Assembly (NCBI RefSeq): GCF_000186865.1
Contig: NW_008705575.1
Span: 739,424-803,423, forward strand
Source: Aureococcus anophagefferens
Taxonomy: Eukaryota > Sar > Pelagophyceae > Pelagomonadales > Pelagomonadaceae
Direction: 5' to 3'
Length of the DNA stretch: 64,000 bases
Below are positions 43,468 to 52,280 of the stretch, piece by piece. A program made the translations under genes and the position numbers. Numbering within the stretch: position 1 is the stretch's first letter; the number at the start of each line of letters is the position of its first letter. Below the pieces are notes generated by a model that was not told the DNA's origin, made no database searches, and was given only the letters and a program-made list of their open reading frames with translations.

Positions 43468-44991
43468 TCACGTCTTACGACTCGTGCGCGAGAAGCAGGC
43501 CCACTTGAGGGGCGCCTTGAGCATGGTCGAGAGGGAGATGCTCAGCCAGACGCCCGTGACGCCGAGCCCGAGGGTCGACGCGAGCACCGCGGCGAGGGGC
43601 ACCCGCCCCAGGTTCGCGACGACGCCGCAGATCGACGCGAGGCGCGTGTCCTGCGCGCCGACGCACGCGCCGTCGTAGACGGCGTCCACGGCCATGAAGG
43701 GCACGCAGAAGCTCACGACCCTCAGGTAGTCCGCGGCCATGGACGCGACGGCGACGTCCGGCGCGAAGACGCGCGCGGCGGAGAACGCGAACGCGTGGAG
43801 GCCCAGGGCCACGGGCACCATGGACAGCGCGCCGAGCCGCGCGGCCTCGTGCGCCGCCGTCGCGCCGCGGTCCCGCCGGCCCGCGCCGCGCCACTGGCCG
43901 ACGACCGTGGCGACGCCGACGCAGTAGCCCTCGCAGACCGTGTACGCGACGGCCTCGATGCGGTGGCCGACGGCGAGCGCCCCGAGCGCCGTCGCCGACA
44001 GGCCCGCGAGCGTGCGGCCCATGAGGACGTAGGCCACGGTGAACAACGCGCCGGACGCGCCGACGGGCGCGCCGATGGCGACGATCTTCTTGAGCATTTT
44101 TTTCGAGGGCGTCGCGCGGAAGGCCAAGTCGACGCCGCGGCGCCGGAGCGCCGAGAAACCGACGACGGCCGCGACGGCCGCGGCGACGTTCGTCGCGTAG
44201 GCCGCGCCGGCGACGCCGAAGGCCGCGATCGCCGGCCCGTTGAGGACGATGTTCAACAGCACGGCCATCGCCGCGATCTTCAGCGCGGCGCGCGTCTCGC
44301 CGACGCCCTTGAATCCCGCGAAGGCGACGGCGTCGAGGCAGAGCGGCAGGCCGCCCCACTTCGCCGTCGCGACGAGGTAGGACGACGCCGCCGCGCGCGC
44401 GGCCGGGTCCGTGACCCGCAGGTAGTCGAGGTACGCGGCGACGAGCGGATCCGCCGCGAGCGCGAACGCCAGCGCGGCGGCGATGAGCGAGAAGTACGCG
44501 CCCTGGGTCACGGCGGCGCCGACGCCCCCGCGGCGGTCGCCGGCGCCCTCGGCCTCGGACGACAGCGACTGGACGCCGACCGCGCCGACCTCGCCGAGCA
44601 GATAGACCATCCAGACGCCGAACGACGCCGCGCCGACGGCCTGGAGCTCGGCGGAGCCCAGGCGCCCGATGTACCAGGCGTCGATCTGGCCCAGGGCCGT
44701 GCGCAGCAGGCCGATGGCCACGGAGGGCCAGGCGACGGCGACGACGGCGCCCGCGGGCGACCGGCCCCGGAGCAGCGGCGGCACCGCCGCGTCGTCGTCG
44801 CCGTCGGCGCAGCCGCCGGTCGCGGCGGCGGGCGGCAGGTGGCGCTGGCGACGTCGAGAAGTACTCGCAGCCGACGACCTCGTCGCAGGCGGCCGCGCAC
44901 TTCGCTGGAGCGCGCGCCAGCCGGCGAGGCGCCTGCGCGGCGGCGCCGAGAGCGAGTCCGCAACCACGGCGAGCAGGAGGACAGACCGCAT
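43468..44991 (-). CDS. MATE-family transporter, probably plastid
   Basis: A 507-residue multidrug/toxin-extrusion family transporter. Twelve hydrophobic segments can be traced from PAGAVVAVAWPSVAIGLLRT onward. Typical features: GQIDAWYIGRLGSAELQAVG in the first helices, FKGVGETRAALKIA in the middle loop, and PVGASGALFTVAYVLMGRTL opening the second half. MATE proteins exchange organic cations or acids for H+ or Na+. The N-terminal 85 residues are Arg/Ser/Ala-rich after a short hydrophobic leader (MRSVLLLAVVADSLSAPPRR), consistent with a plastid leader. It diverges from a small coiled-coil gene across 382 bp. Confidence 0.88.
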   Translation of the reverse strand: MRSVLLLAVVADSLSAPPRRRLAGWRALQRSARPPATRSSAASTSRRRQRHLPPAAATGGCADGDDDAAVPPLLRGRSPAGAVVAVAWPSVAIGLLRTALGQIDAWYIGRLGSAELQAVGAASFGVWMVYLLGEVGAVGVQSLSSEAEGAGDRRGGVGAAVTQGAYFSLIAAALAFALAADPLVAAYLDYLRVTDPAARAAASSYLVATAKWGGLPLCLDAVAFAGFKGVGETRAALKIAAMAVLLNIVLNGPAIAAFGVAGAAYATNVAAAVAAVVGFSALRRRGVDLAFRATPSKKMLKKIVAIGAPVGASGALFTVAYVLMGRTLAGLSATALGALAVGHRIEAVAYTVCEGYCVGVATVVGQWRGAGRRDRGATAAHEAARLGALSMVPVALGLHAFAFSAARVFAPDVAVASMAADYLRVVSFCVPFMAVDAVYDGACVGAQDTRLASICGVVANLGRVPLAAVLASTLGLGVTGVWLSISLSTMLKAPLKWACFSRTSRKT

Positions 44992-45373
44992 AGCGTTGCA
45001 AGAGGATCAGTCGCCTCGTACGGCTCACGACGCGAGTCGTCCCGTGCAGACGCGCTGCGCGTCGAAGCGATGGGTCAGAGAATTGGTGTGCTCGTCGTGT
45101 TGGTTCTCAGAGTGCTCGGTACGCTGGGCAAGCTGCGCACTGGAGCGTCATCGGCTCGTTTGTTGTGGAGAGTGCACCGTTGCGGCAGCATCGACACTCA
45201 TCCGAGCAAAACCTGCATCTGAGCGCTCCATCTCCGAGGTGGGACGTCCGCGGGGCGGCTCCCGAGCGCGGCGGACTCTCCGGCTGCCCTTTCGCGGGAC
45301 ATTCCGGCGCGCGGCGTCGCGAAGGGCTGCCCGTGTCGCGCGGCTTGGCGGGCCCGCGCCGGTCGCCGTCGCC
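44992..45373. other. 382-bp divergent intergenic region
   Basis: Presumed bidirectional promoter. A 50-codon open frame from 45070 is not convincing. No repeat or motif seen. Confidence 0.35.
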
Positions 45374-45658
45374 ATGACGCAGCGGACCATGGTGAGCACG
45401 CAGCAGACGAGCGCCACCTGGTGGGAGAAGACCATCGACATGGAGAAGACGCACCCGGAGCCGCGCACGTTCCAGACGCTGCTGCTCAAGAAGTACCGCC
45501 TCGAACAGCTCGAGGAGAACAAGGAGGACGGCGCGGGCCGGTCCGACCAGGCGAACGCCGCGGACATCCAGATCCTCCGCAAGGAGATCAAGATGCTCGA
45601 GGGCCAGCTCAAGCAGGAGGCGGAGCTCGTCAGCTCCGACGAGGACAACGAGGAGTGA
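45374..45658 (+). CDS. small coiled-coil protein
   Basis: A 94-residue acidic protein: TSATWWEKTIDMEKTHPEPR, FQTLLLKKYRLEQLEENKED, then a predicted helix with heptads (IQILRKEIKMLEGQLKQEAE) and an acidic end (SSDEDNEE). No leader, no known family. Host-like codon use over the full length and an ATG preceded by GCC support translation. Such short helical proteins are often complex subunits; nothing more can be said. Confidence 0.6.
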   Translation: MTQRTMVSTQQTSATWWEKTIDMEKTHPEPRTFQTLLLKKYRLEQLEENKEDGAGRSDQANAADIQILRKEIKMLEGQLKQEAELVSSDEDNEE

Positions 45659-45890
45659 CGCGGCGCGCGGGCCGCCGCATTCGCGGGCGCCGTAAGGCTC
45701 TTCGTTTTCTTCCAAGGAGACCGAACACAGGTGGTCCCAGCGGTGATAGCAAGGGGCGCTCTAGCCTCTAGGCACGTGGTTATAGCACGTGGTCTTGTCC
45801 TTACGGCGCGTGACCTTTCAGCGCGCGCGCGGGGAGTCTTCGTCGCCGCCGCCGCGGCGCGGGCGAGGCGCCGCGCGCGACGAGGTCGAC

Positions 45891-46389
45891 CTAGAGGTCG
45901 TAGCCCGAGCCCATCGCGGCGAGCACAGCCTTGCGATCCGCCGCGGACATGCCGCCTGCGCGCGGGCGACGCGGTTTCGAGGGACCGCGGGACCGGCGGC
46001 GTCTTCGAAGCGACGCGTTCGAGCGGACGCGCGCGGCCGGTCGGCGAGGAATGCGCGCGTGGGGACGCCGGCGACGCGCTGAGCTGCGATTCGAAGCCGC
46101 GGCCGCTGCGGCGCACGCCGGCGGACGCGTCCCACCCGCGGGGCCCGACGGCGGACGACTTCTTCGCTTTCGGCGGCGCCGCCTTCTTCGCGACGGGCGC
46201 CTTCTTCGGCTTCGGCGCGACCTAAGGAAGCGCGTCGGTCGCGCGAGGCTCTCGCGATTTTGTGACGACGCGGGCGCGCACCTTCTTGGGCGGCGGCGCC
46301 TTCTTCGCGGGAGCGGGGGCCTTGACCTTCTTGGTCGCCTTGGGCTTTGCCCCGTAGGTCTTCTTCTTCATCGCTTTTGCCTTCGGCAT
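45891..46389 (-). CDS. split Lys/Ala/Pro-rich basic protein (histone H1-tail-like)
   Basis: Three exons, 46282-46389, 46029-46221 and 45891-45955, give 121 residues. Exon 1 is almost pure Lys/Ala/Pro (MPKAKAMKKKTYGAKPKATK and onward); after a 60-bp intron (GTGCGC donor, TTAG acceptor) exon 2 continues the same composition in frame (VAPKPKKAPVAKKAAPPKAK). A second intron (45956-46028) is needed to reach the coding-like end MSAADRKAVLAAMGSGYDL; its donor is less certain. No globular H1 domain is present, so this resembles the free basic tail proteins of some protists. Chromatin binding is an inference from composition. Confidence 0.5.
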
Positions 46390-46765
46390 CGGTCTGGCGG
46401 GCGTCGGGCGCGTCGGGGATGTCGTTCAGATCGCGGCGGTGGGTCAGGGTCGGTGACAATGCCGAGCGACCCGATAGGTCTCGAGAAACTAGCAAGCGTG
46501 AAAATTTGTTGTGGCAAAAAAAAACTCGGTTTTTACGCGTCTGACGCCTCGTCTAGAGCGCCTCAGCAAAACGCCGGCCCCCGGAGCTGCAGACTCGACC
46601 CCTGTTGTGCGAAGTGATCCAAGTACTCAGGTTCACCATGTACTCAAACGTACTCAAGCAGTCCATGCGCCCGCGCCGTTCTCGAGAGGCCCGCGGATCG
46701 CCCGCGGTCCGCTTCGCGGGCCCAGCTCCCTCTCTCTCTCGTGCCAGTGCGCGCGCGACCACTGA
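46390..46765. other. 376-bp intergenic region
   Basis: Upstream of the basic protein gene and downstream of the SH3 gene. Contains an A-tract (46518-46525) and lower GC than its flanks. No gene seen. Confidence 0.4.
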
Positions 46766-47233
46766 CTACAACGTTACTTGGCCGCTCGCGAGCGCCTGCC
46801 TCGCCGCGCCGTCGTCCTCGAGAAAACTGCTCGCCTCGGCGTTCGCCGCGATGAGGCGCTCGGCCCAGCCGTCGTCGTCCGAGTCCGAGTCGCCGGTGGT
46901 GAACGACTTCGTGGCGGCCTCCGGCGCCGGCGCGGGGGCCGGCGCCGGGACGGGCGCGGGCGCGGGCGCGGCCGGCGGCGGCGGCGGCGATGGCTTCGGC
47001 GCCGCCGGCAGCGCCGCGACGACGCGAACGCGGCTCGCCGGGATCCAGCCGCTCCGCGGAGGGTCCACGTTCTCATCGTTTGTCGTCGCGAAGAACCAAT
47101 TGGGATCGTCCCAGTTCTTGACGACGAGCAGGTCGCCTTTCTTCATGCTGAGGCCGTCCTGACAGAGCAGCAGCTCCGGGCCATCGAAATTCGCTATACA
47201 AACCGCTTCGACCGGTGTGTCAAAGGTGCTCAT
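46766..47233 (-). CDS. SH3-domain protein
   Basis: A 155-residue protein. An SH3 domain fills residues 8-72: AVCIANFDGPELLLCQDGLS (ALYDY-like start), MKKGDLLVVKNWDDPNWFFA (E/D-x-L and W of the ligand groove), and GWIPASRVRVV (G-x-x-P-x-x-Y/V end). SH3 domains bind proline-rich peptides. A Pro/Ala-rich linker and an acidic segment (TGDSDSDDDGWAERLIAANA) follow; the latter may be a short binding motif. No leader, so cytosolic. It diverges from NFU across 108 bp. Confidence 0.8.
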   Translation of the reverse strand: MSTFDTPVEAVCIANFDGPELLLCQDGLSMKKGDLLVVKNWDDPNWFFATTNDENVDPPRSGWIPASRVRVVAALPAAPKPSPPPPPAAPAPAPVPAPAPAPAPEAATKSFTTGDSDSDDDGWAERLIAANAEASSFLEDDGAARQALASGQVTL

Positions 47234-47341
47234 GGATGCAAAAGCGCCGATGGGCTGCGCGCGCGGCGTCTGGGGCGCGCGCAGCGCTGGTTGCAGCGAT
47301 AGTGCCGCTGATGTTGCAGCGCTGCGAAGCTGTGCTACAGC

Positions 47342-47977
47342 ATGGTGGCTCCAACGCGGCGCAGAGCCCTGCGCGTCCTGGCCCTCGTCGCCGTCGCGCG
47401 CGGCCTCGTCGCCCCCGTCGCGAGACATGCAGCACGCGCGGCGCCGCGCCGCGGCCCCGCGCCGCGCCGCGCCGAGGTGGCGTCGCCCTTCGAGTCGTCG
47501 TCGACGGAGGCCTCCGGCGCCGGCGCCGCCCTCGACTTCTCCCTCGAGAACGTGGACAAGGTCCTCGACCAGGTGCGGCCCTACCTCGTCGCCGACGGCG
47601 GCAACGTCGCCGTCGTCAGCGCGGACCCGGACTCGAAGGACGTGATCCTCCATCTCGAGGGCGCGTGCGGGTCCTGCCCGTCGAGCACGCAGACGATGAA
47701 GATGGGCATCGAGCGCGTGCTCCGCGAGCGCTGGGCCGACCTCGGCTCCGTGACGCGCGACGACGACCCGGAGAACCGGCTCCTGACCGTCGACGAGGTC
47801 GAGCGCATCCTCGAGCCCATCGGCAACGCGCTCGTCGCGCTCGGCGCGTCCGTCGAGGTCGTGGCCTGCCGCGACGACGTCGTCGAGATCAACTTCTCGG
47901 GGCCCGAGAACGTGCGCTACGGCATCGAGCTGTCCCTCCTCGACTCGCCCCTCATCACGGAGATCGTGTGGCTCTAG
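47342..47977 (+). CDS. NFU: plastid NFU iron-sulfur scaffold protein
   Basis: A 211-residue NifU-like scaffold that receives and passes Fe-S clusters. The NFU domain (about residues 68-140) reads LENVDKVLDQVRPYLVADGG, NVAVVSA, VILHLEGACGSCPSSTQTMK; CGSC holds the cluster-binding Cys-x-x-Cys, and MGIERVLRE ends the helix. A second, Cys-less degenerate NFU-like repeat follows (VERILEPIGNALVALGASVE), as in plant plastid NFU2-type proteins. The N-terminus (MVAPTRRRALRVLALVAVAR) is a leader with Arg-rich transit-like sequence. Full length for the plastid type. Confidence 0.92.
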   Translation: MVAPTRRRALRVLALVAVARGLVAPVARHAARAAPRRGPAPRRAEVASPFESSSTEASGAGAALDFSLENVDKVLDQVRPYLVADGGNVAVVSADPDSKDVILHLEGACGSCPSSTQTMKMGIERVLRERWADLGSVTRDDDPENRLLTVDEVERILEPIGNALVALGASVEVVACRDDVVEINFSGPENVRYGIELSLLDSPLITEIVWL

Positions 47978-48130
47978 GCGGGCGCGTAAGCGCCGCGGTC
48001 GCGACTCGGTGGTTGTTTCGAGCGTCGGACGGGCGTGTTTATGGGGCCGGTCTTGGCTGCACCACATTAAGCGCGCGCGCTCAGCCCGCGGCTGGGCGCG
48101 CCACAGCTCCACCGCGGCGCGGCGTGAACG

Positions 48131-49246
48131 TCAGCGCCTCTCGCGTTCGTTGAACCGATTCCTGGATTCGGCTCGAGCAAGGAGGTTGCCGAAGGCAGCC
48201 GCTCCAGGAGGTAGGTCCGGACTGGCGTGGCAGTCCATCAAAGTAGCCAGCGGCGTCTCGCATGTCTTATTTACATTCGAGGTCCACAAACCGCTCGCGA
48301 GGGTCTCGTCTTCATTCAGGAGGATCTTCGCGATTGTAAGAGTAACTTCCCATGACTGTTTCCAATAATTCTCAGCCGCTATGTGGAGTGCGTTGCAGCC
48401 ACTGGGGGAAGCGTATCCAGCATTTGCACCAAACTCGAGTAAGAGCATCACTACATCAGCTGCAGCTTCTCCCGTACTCATTTCTTCGCGGAACATGGCA
48501 TCTGCAAGAATTGTGAAGTCTACATTGTCTGGCATGTAATTCGGATCTGCACCAGCTTCCAGCAATGCGCGAATCACGGCTATTCGTTGAGCATCGACTG
48601 CCATTCTGAGTACACTCCATTCTTTGACGACTGAGTTCACGTTCGCTCCGCGAGCGATCAATTCTCTGCAAACAGCTGCGGGGACGTGACCATAAACTGA
48701 GGCGCGTAGAGCGCAGTCAAGAGGCAGTTGCAACAACAACGACTTGTACGCCGCATGCCGCAGTTCATTTTCGTCGAGGGCTCGAATAAACTCAGTTCTA
48801 GAAGATGCGCGAGCAAATTTTAACTGAATGAGATTTCGGGCTTGTCGCAGCGCCCCCGTGCGGACGAGTCTATCGCAGTCCTCCGCCCAGGTCGACATGT
48901 CCGCGTCCAATAACGTGAACGTTAGGCGACGCAGGTCCTTCATGACGGTCAGAGGGAGCACGAGGTGAGTCAAATCGCTTGAGGAACTCGCGTGGATGCG
49001 CATGTATTTACAAGCAGTCAATTTTGAGACGATACTCGCACAGGAGAGGGATCGCGCCCCGATTTTGTGGACCTCCTCGACGCAGCCCAGAGCCGCCCTC
49101 GAGGCACGGTCCGTCGCCGTCGCGCGCAGCGCATCGCTGAACTCGAGATGGTCGAACACGGCGCCTCGAAGATGTGCGTCGAGGCGGCGCATGACGCCGG
49201 GCTGAGCCGGGTTTTGCCTCCTCATGCTGCCCCACGGAGGCGGCAA
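48131..49246 (-). CDS. ankyrin-repeat protein of atypical composition
   Basis: A 371-residue protein with an N-terminal segment that resembles an F-box-like helix pair (MRRLDAHLRGAVFDHLEFSD) and ankyrin repeats from about residue 180: LDCALRASVYGHVPAAVCRE, LIARGANVNSV, AVIRALLEAGADPNYMPDNV, VVMLLLEFGANAGYASPSGC, NALHIAAENYWKQ. Ankyrin repeats bind other proteins. GC content is clearly lower than in adjacent genes, and codon thirds include many A/T, so it may be a recently acquired or fast-evolving family member. The start is the first ATG; MRRLDAH at about 49192 is an alternative. It begins 44 bp from the divergent protease gene. Confidence 0.75.
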   Translation of the reverse strand: MPPPWGSMRRQNPAQPGVMRRLDAHLRGAVFDHLEFSDALRATATDRASRAALGCVEEVHKIGARSLSCASIVSKLTACKYMRIHASSSSDLTHLVLPLTVMKDLRRLTFTLLDADMSTWAEDCDRLVRTGALRQARNLIQLKFARASSRTEFIRALDENELRHAAYKSLLLQLPLDCALRASVYGHVPAAVCRELIARGANVNSVVKEWSVLRMAVDAQRIAVIRALLEAGADPNYMPDNVDFTILADAMFREEMSTGEAAADVVMLLLEFGANAGYASPSGCNALHIAAENYWKQSWEVTLTIAKILLNEDETLASGLWTSNVNKTCETPLATLMDCHASPDLPPGAAAFGNLLARAESRNRFNERERR

Positions 49247-49290
49247 CTAGGTAAAGTTTACCGAGTTGTTGAATTTCCGTTCTCGATACG

Positions 49291-51636
49291 ATGGCAGCTC
49301 GATCCGCCACGCTGATAGAAGCCCCGATGCTGCTGCTGCTCGCCAGCGCCCGCGGCTCGTCGATGCTAGCAGCCCCGATGCTGCTGCTGCTCGCCGGCGC
49401 CCGCGGCTCGTCGTATTCCTACGCCTACGGCAATTGCTCCTACGCGACCGAGAGCTGCCCCTACCGCGCGGATGGGTATTGCGACGCGCCGGAGTACTGC
49501 GACTGCGACGTCTGGGATTGCGACCCCTGCGCCGCGCACCTGACCTGCGAGAGTTGCGTCGCCGACGACGGCTGCGTTTTCTGCGAAACGGAGCAAATCT
49601 GCGCGTCCGAGGCGCCGCCACCGTCGTACTTCGCCGACGCGGGCAAGACCGTGTCCTGCCCGACGTACGCGACGACCTGCGAAACCGGCGTCGCCGCGGC
49701 GCCGGACCCCTACTACGAGGCCGAGGCCTGGTACCTCGAGATGATCAACGCGCCGGCGGCCTGGGCCAGCGTCCGTTTTGAGAGACGAAACATCGTCACC
49801 GACGCGCTTCGCAGGCCTGGGCGCGCGGCGTCACCGGCGCGGGCGTCAGAATTCAGGTCAACGACGACGGCGTCGACGATGGCCACCCCGATTTAGCTAA
49901 AGTCTCCGCCAGCGAATCCTGCGCCATCTCCGCGCCGGCGGACGCGGACTCGGAGCACGGCACGCACTGCGCGGCGCTCGCGGCCGCGTCGTCGAACGCC
50001 CACTGCGGCGTCGGCGTCGCGCCCGACGCGACGCTCGCGAGCTGCAACGTCTTCAACGGCAGCGCCGAGGTCGCCGACGACTCCTATCTGTACGCGTTCG
50101 ACAACGACGTCTCGAGCAACTCGTGGGGCATCGACGCGTGCGTGCTCAGCGAGCAGTCCGCGGGCGCCGCGTGCCCCTTCGCCGCGGGCTCCGAGCCCTG
50201 CGCGGCCTGCGGGTCCGACGACTGGCGCGCGGGCGCTTTAGACGACGCCTGCGCGGACGCCGTCGTGAGCTACTGCGAGTCGTCCTTCGAGGACGCCGCG
50301 GACGCGTGCCTCGACTTCGACCGCTACTTCATCGCGTGCGGCTACAACCAGCTCTCCGAGTCGGCCGCGGACGCGTTGAAGCGCGGCGCGCGCGACGGCC
50401 GGGGCGGCAGGGGCATCGCGCGGCCCGGCGCGACGGGAGCGTTCGTCTTGTCACGGGTACTCGTAGGTCTACGTCTTCGCCGCGGGCAACGAGTACGGCT
50501 CGGGCGACGACGTCAACTACGAGGGCTACCTCAACTCGCGCTACACGATCTCCGTCGGCGCCGTCGGCAAGCTCCAGAAGCACGCGTCCTACTCGTCGGT
50601 GGGCGCGCCCGTCACCATCGCGGCGCCCGGCGGCGACGAGGAGTTCGTCCACAACATGGTCACGGCGTTCCCGGTCGCATCGGGCCGCGCGGACGACTGC
50701 GGCGACGCCACCGTGGGCACGTCCTTCGCGACGCCCCTGGTCGCCGGCGTCGTCGCGCTCATGCTCGAGGCGAACCCGGAGCTAGGGTGGAGAGACGTCC
50801 AGGGCATCTTCGCCAACACGTCGAAACAAGTCGACGCGGACGACGACGACTGGGCGACGAACGCCGCGGGCGTGACACACAGCTACAAGTACGGCTTCGG
50901 TCTCGTCGACGCGGACGCGGCCGTCGCGGCGGCCGGGGACTGGGACCCGTACCCGCGCGAGTTCGCGCGCGCGGTCAAGACGGCGGTCCGCGCGCCCATT
51001 GTGGACTGCGCCAACGGCACGGAGACGTGGGTGTCGTCGGAGCTCGGCCCGGTCAACGCGTCGGCGACGGCCGTCGTCGAGCACGTCGCCGTCCTGCTCA
51101 CCGTCGAGCACCCCTACCGCGGCGACCTGCGCGTCGAGCTCGAACGGAACGGCGTCACGTCGACGCTCGCCTGGGAGCGGCCCGAGGGCGGCAAGCGGTT
51201 CAGCGACTGGAAATTCACGACGCTGCGCCACTGGGGCGAGAGGCTCGACGACGGCAACTTCACGCTCCGCGTGGCCGACATGCGCGAGGGCAGCGGGCCC
51301 AACGGGACCAACGCGTCGTCGTCCTCGTACTACTACGGCGACGACTACGACGACGACGGCGACGACGACGGCGTCCTCGTGTCGTGGACGCTCGTCGTCT
51401 ATGGCCACGACTACGCGGCGTCCGCTCCGGCGCCGGTCGGCGACGACGACGACGACGACGAGGCGTCCGTCGTGAAGCTCGCGGTGATAGTCGGTGTCGT
51501 GGTCCTTGTGCTCGTGGTGCTCGTCGCGGCGGCCGCCGCCGCGACGCGGCGCCGCGCGCCCGTCGAGCCCGCGCTCGGCGCGCAGACGGCCCATCCGACG
51601 AAAGATGCCGTGCAGAACCCCGTGACGACGCCCTAG
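49291..51636 (+). CDS. kexin/furin-like subtilisin protease (S8) with P-domain and membrane anchor
   Basis: Three exons, 49291-49758, 49815-50417 and 50467-51636, give 746 residues. Order: duplicated signal peptide, Cys-rich region (CESCVADDGCVFCETEQIC), S8 catalytic domain with Asp173 (QVNDDGVDDGHPDL), His204 (SEHGTHCAAL), the oxyanion-region SSNSWG and Ser443 (GTSFATPLVAGVVALMLEAN), a P-domain (VAVLLTVEHPYRGDLRVELE), an acidic stretch and a C-terminal membrane span (AVIVGVVVLVLVVLVAAAAA) with a short basic tail. Proprotein convertases cut secretory precursors in the Golgi; a similar role is inferred. Both introns fit when GC donors are allowed, and the joins recreate family consensus (AAWARGVTGAGV; DGRGGRGIVYVFAAGN). 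The first intron is flanked by an 8-bp duplication. Confidence 0.82.
49767..49814 (+). mobile_element. possible miniature introner (48 bp)
   Basis: A 48-bp insert starting CAGC and ending GCAG, flanked by the exact 8-bp direct repeat GCCTGGGC (49759-49766, 49815-49822). It has the CA...AG ends and duplication size of the 192-bp introners but no long inverted repeats. Removing it restores the protease reading frame and consensus. Confidence 0.5.
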
Positions 51637-51644
51637 GGAGCATC

Positions 51645-52226
51645 TTAACCGAACTCGGCCTGGAGCTCCGCGCTCGCGCACTTGATCGCGCGCGCGTTCT
51701 CCGACACGGCCGCGCGGACGACGTCCCGGTCGTTCCTGAGGCCCGGGGAGGCGTATTGCAATGCGAAGCCGGAGCTCTTGACGGCGACGAGGACCGTGGC
51801 CTTATCTTCCTTGAGCTTCTTGCAGAACTGTAGCGCGTCGCCGTCCTCGCGCACGGCGGCGCGCGCGATTTCGGGATCGTCGCGCAGCGTCGACGTGTAT
51901 CGCAACGCGCGGCCGAACGCTTTCACGGCCGCGAGGACGACCGCGGGATCCTCCCGCAGCGCCGCGTCGGCCCAGAGCAGCGCGTCGACGTGGGTCTGCA
52001 CGGCTGTCAGGACGACTTCCCGGTCGCCTTTAAAGCTCCCAAAGTTCAGCAAAGCGTCGCCGCTCTGTCGCACGGCTTTCAAGGCTTCTTGCCTGCTTCC
52101 GCAGTTCGAATTCGTCTTCGCTTCCAGGCCCAGGAAGTCGCCGTCGTCGTCGTCGCTGTCGGAGACGTCCTGGCGCGCGACGACACCCTTCCCATAGGCC
52201 GAATTACTCGTTTCCCAGGGCGCCAT
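51645..52226 (-). CDS. DUF4116-repeat protein
   Basis: A 193-residue protein with four to five DUF4116-type repeats of about 26 residues: DREVVLTAVQTHVDALLWAD, DPAVVLAAVKAFGRALRYTS, DPEIARAAVREDGDALQFCK, DKATVLVAVKSSGFALQYAS, DRDVVRAAVSENARAIKCAS. These repeats are abundant in stramenopile algae and have no known function; they look like helical solenoid units. A short acidic N-terminal segment contains DVSDSDDDDGDFLGLE. The stop lies 8 bp from the protease stop, so the 3' UTRs must overlap. Confidence 0.8.
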   Translation of the reverse strand: MAPWETSNSAYGKGVVARQDVSDSDDDDGDFLGLEAKTNSNCGSRQEALKAVRQSGDALLNFGSFKGDREVVLTAVQTHVDALLWADAALREDPAVVLAAVKAFGRALRYTSTLRDDPEIARAAVREDGDALQFCKKLKEDKATVLVAVKSSGFALQYASPGLRNDRDVVRAAVSENARAIKCASAELQAEFG

Positions 52227-52280
52227 AACTGAGCTGCCCAAAAGATCAAGGACACCATGTTTACCTTTTGAACAAATGCG

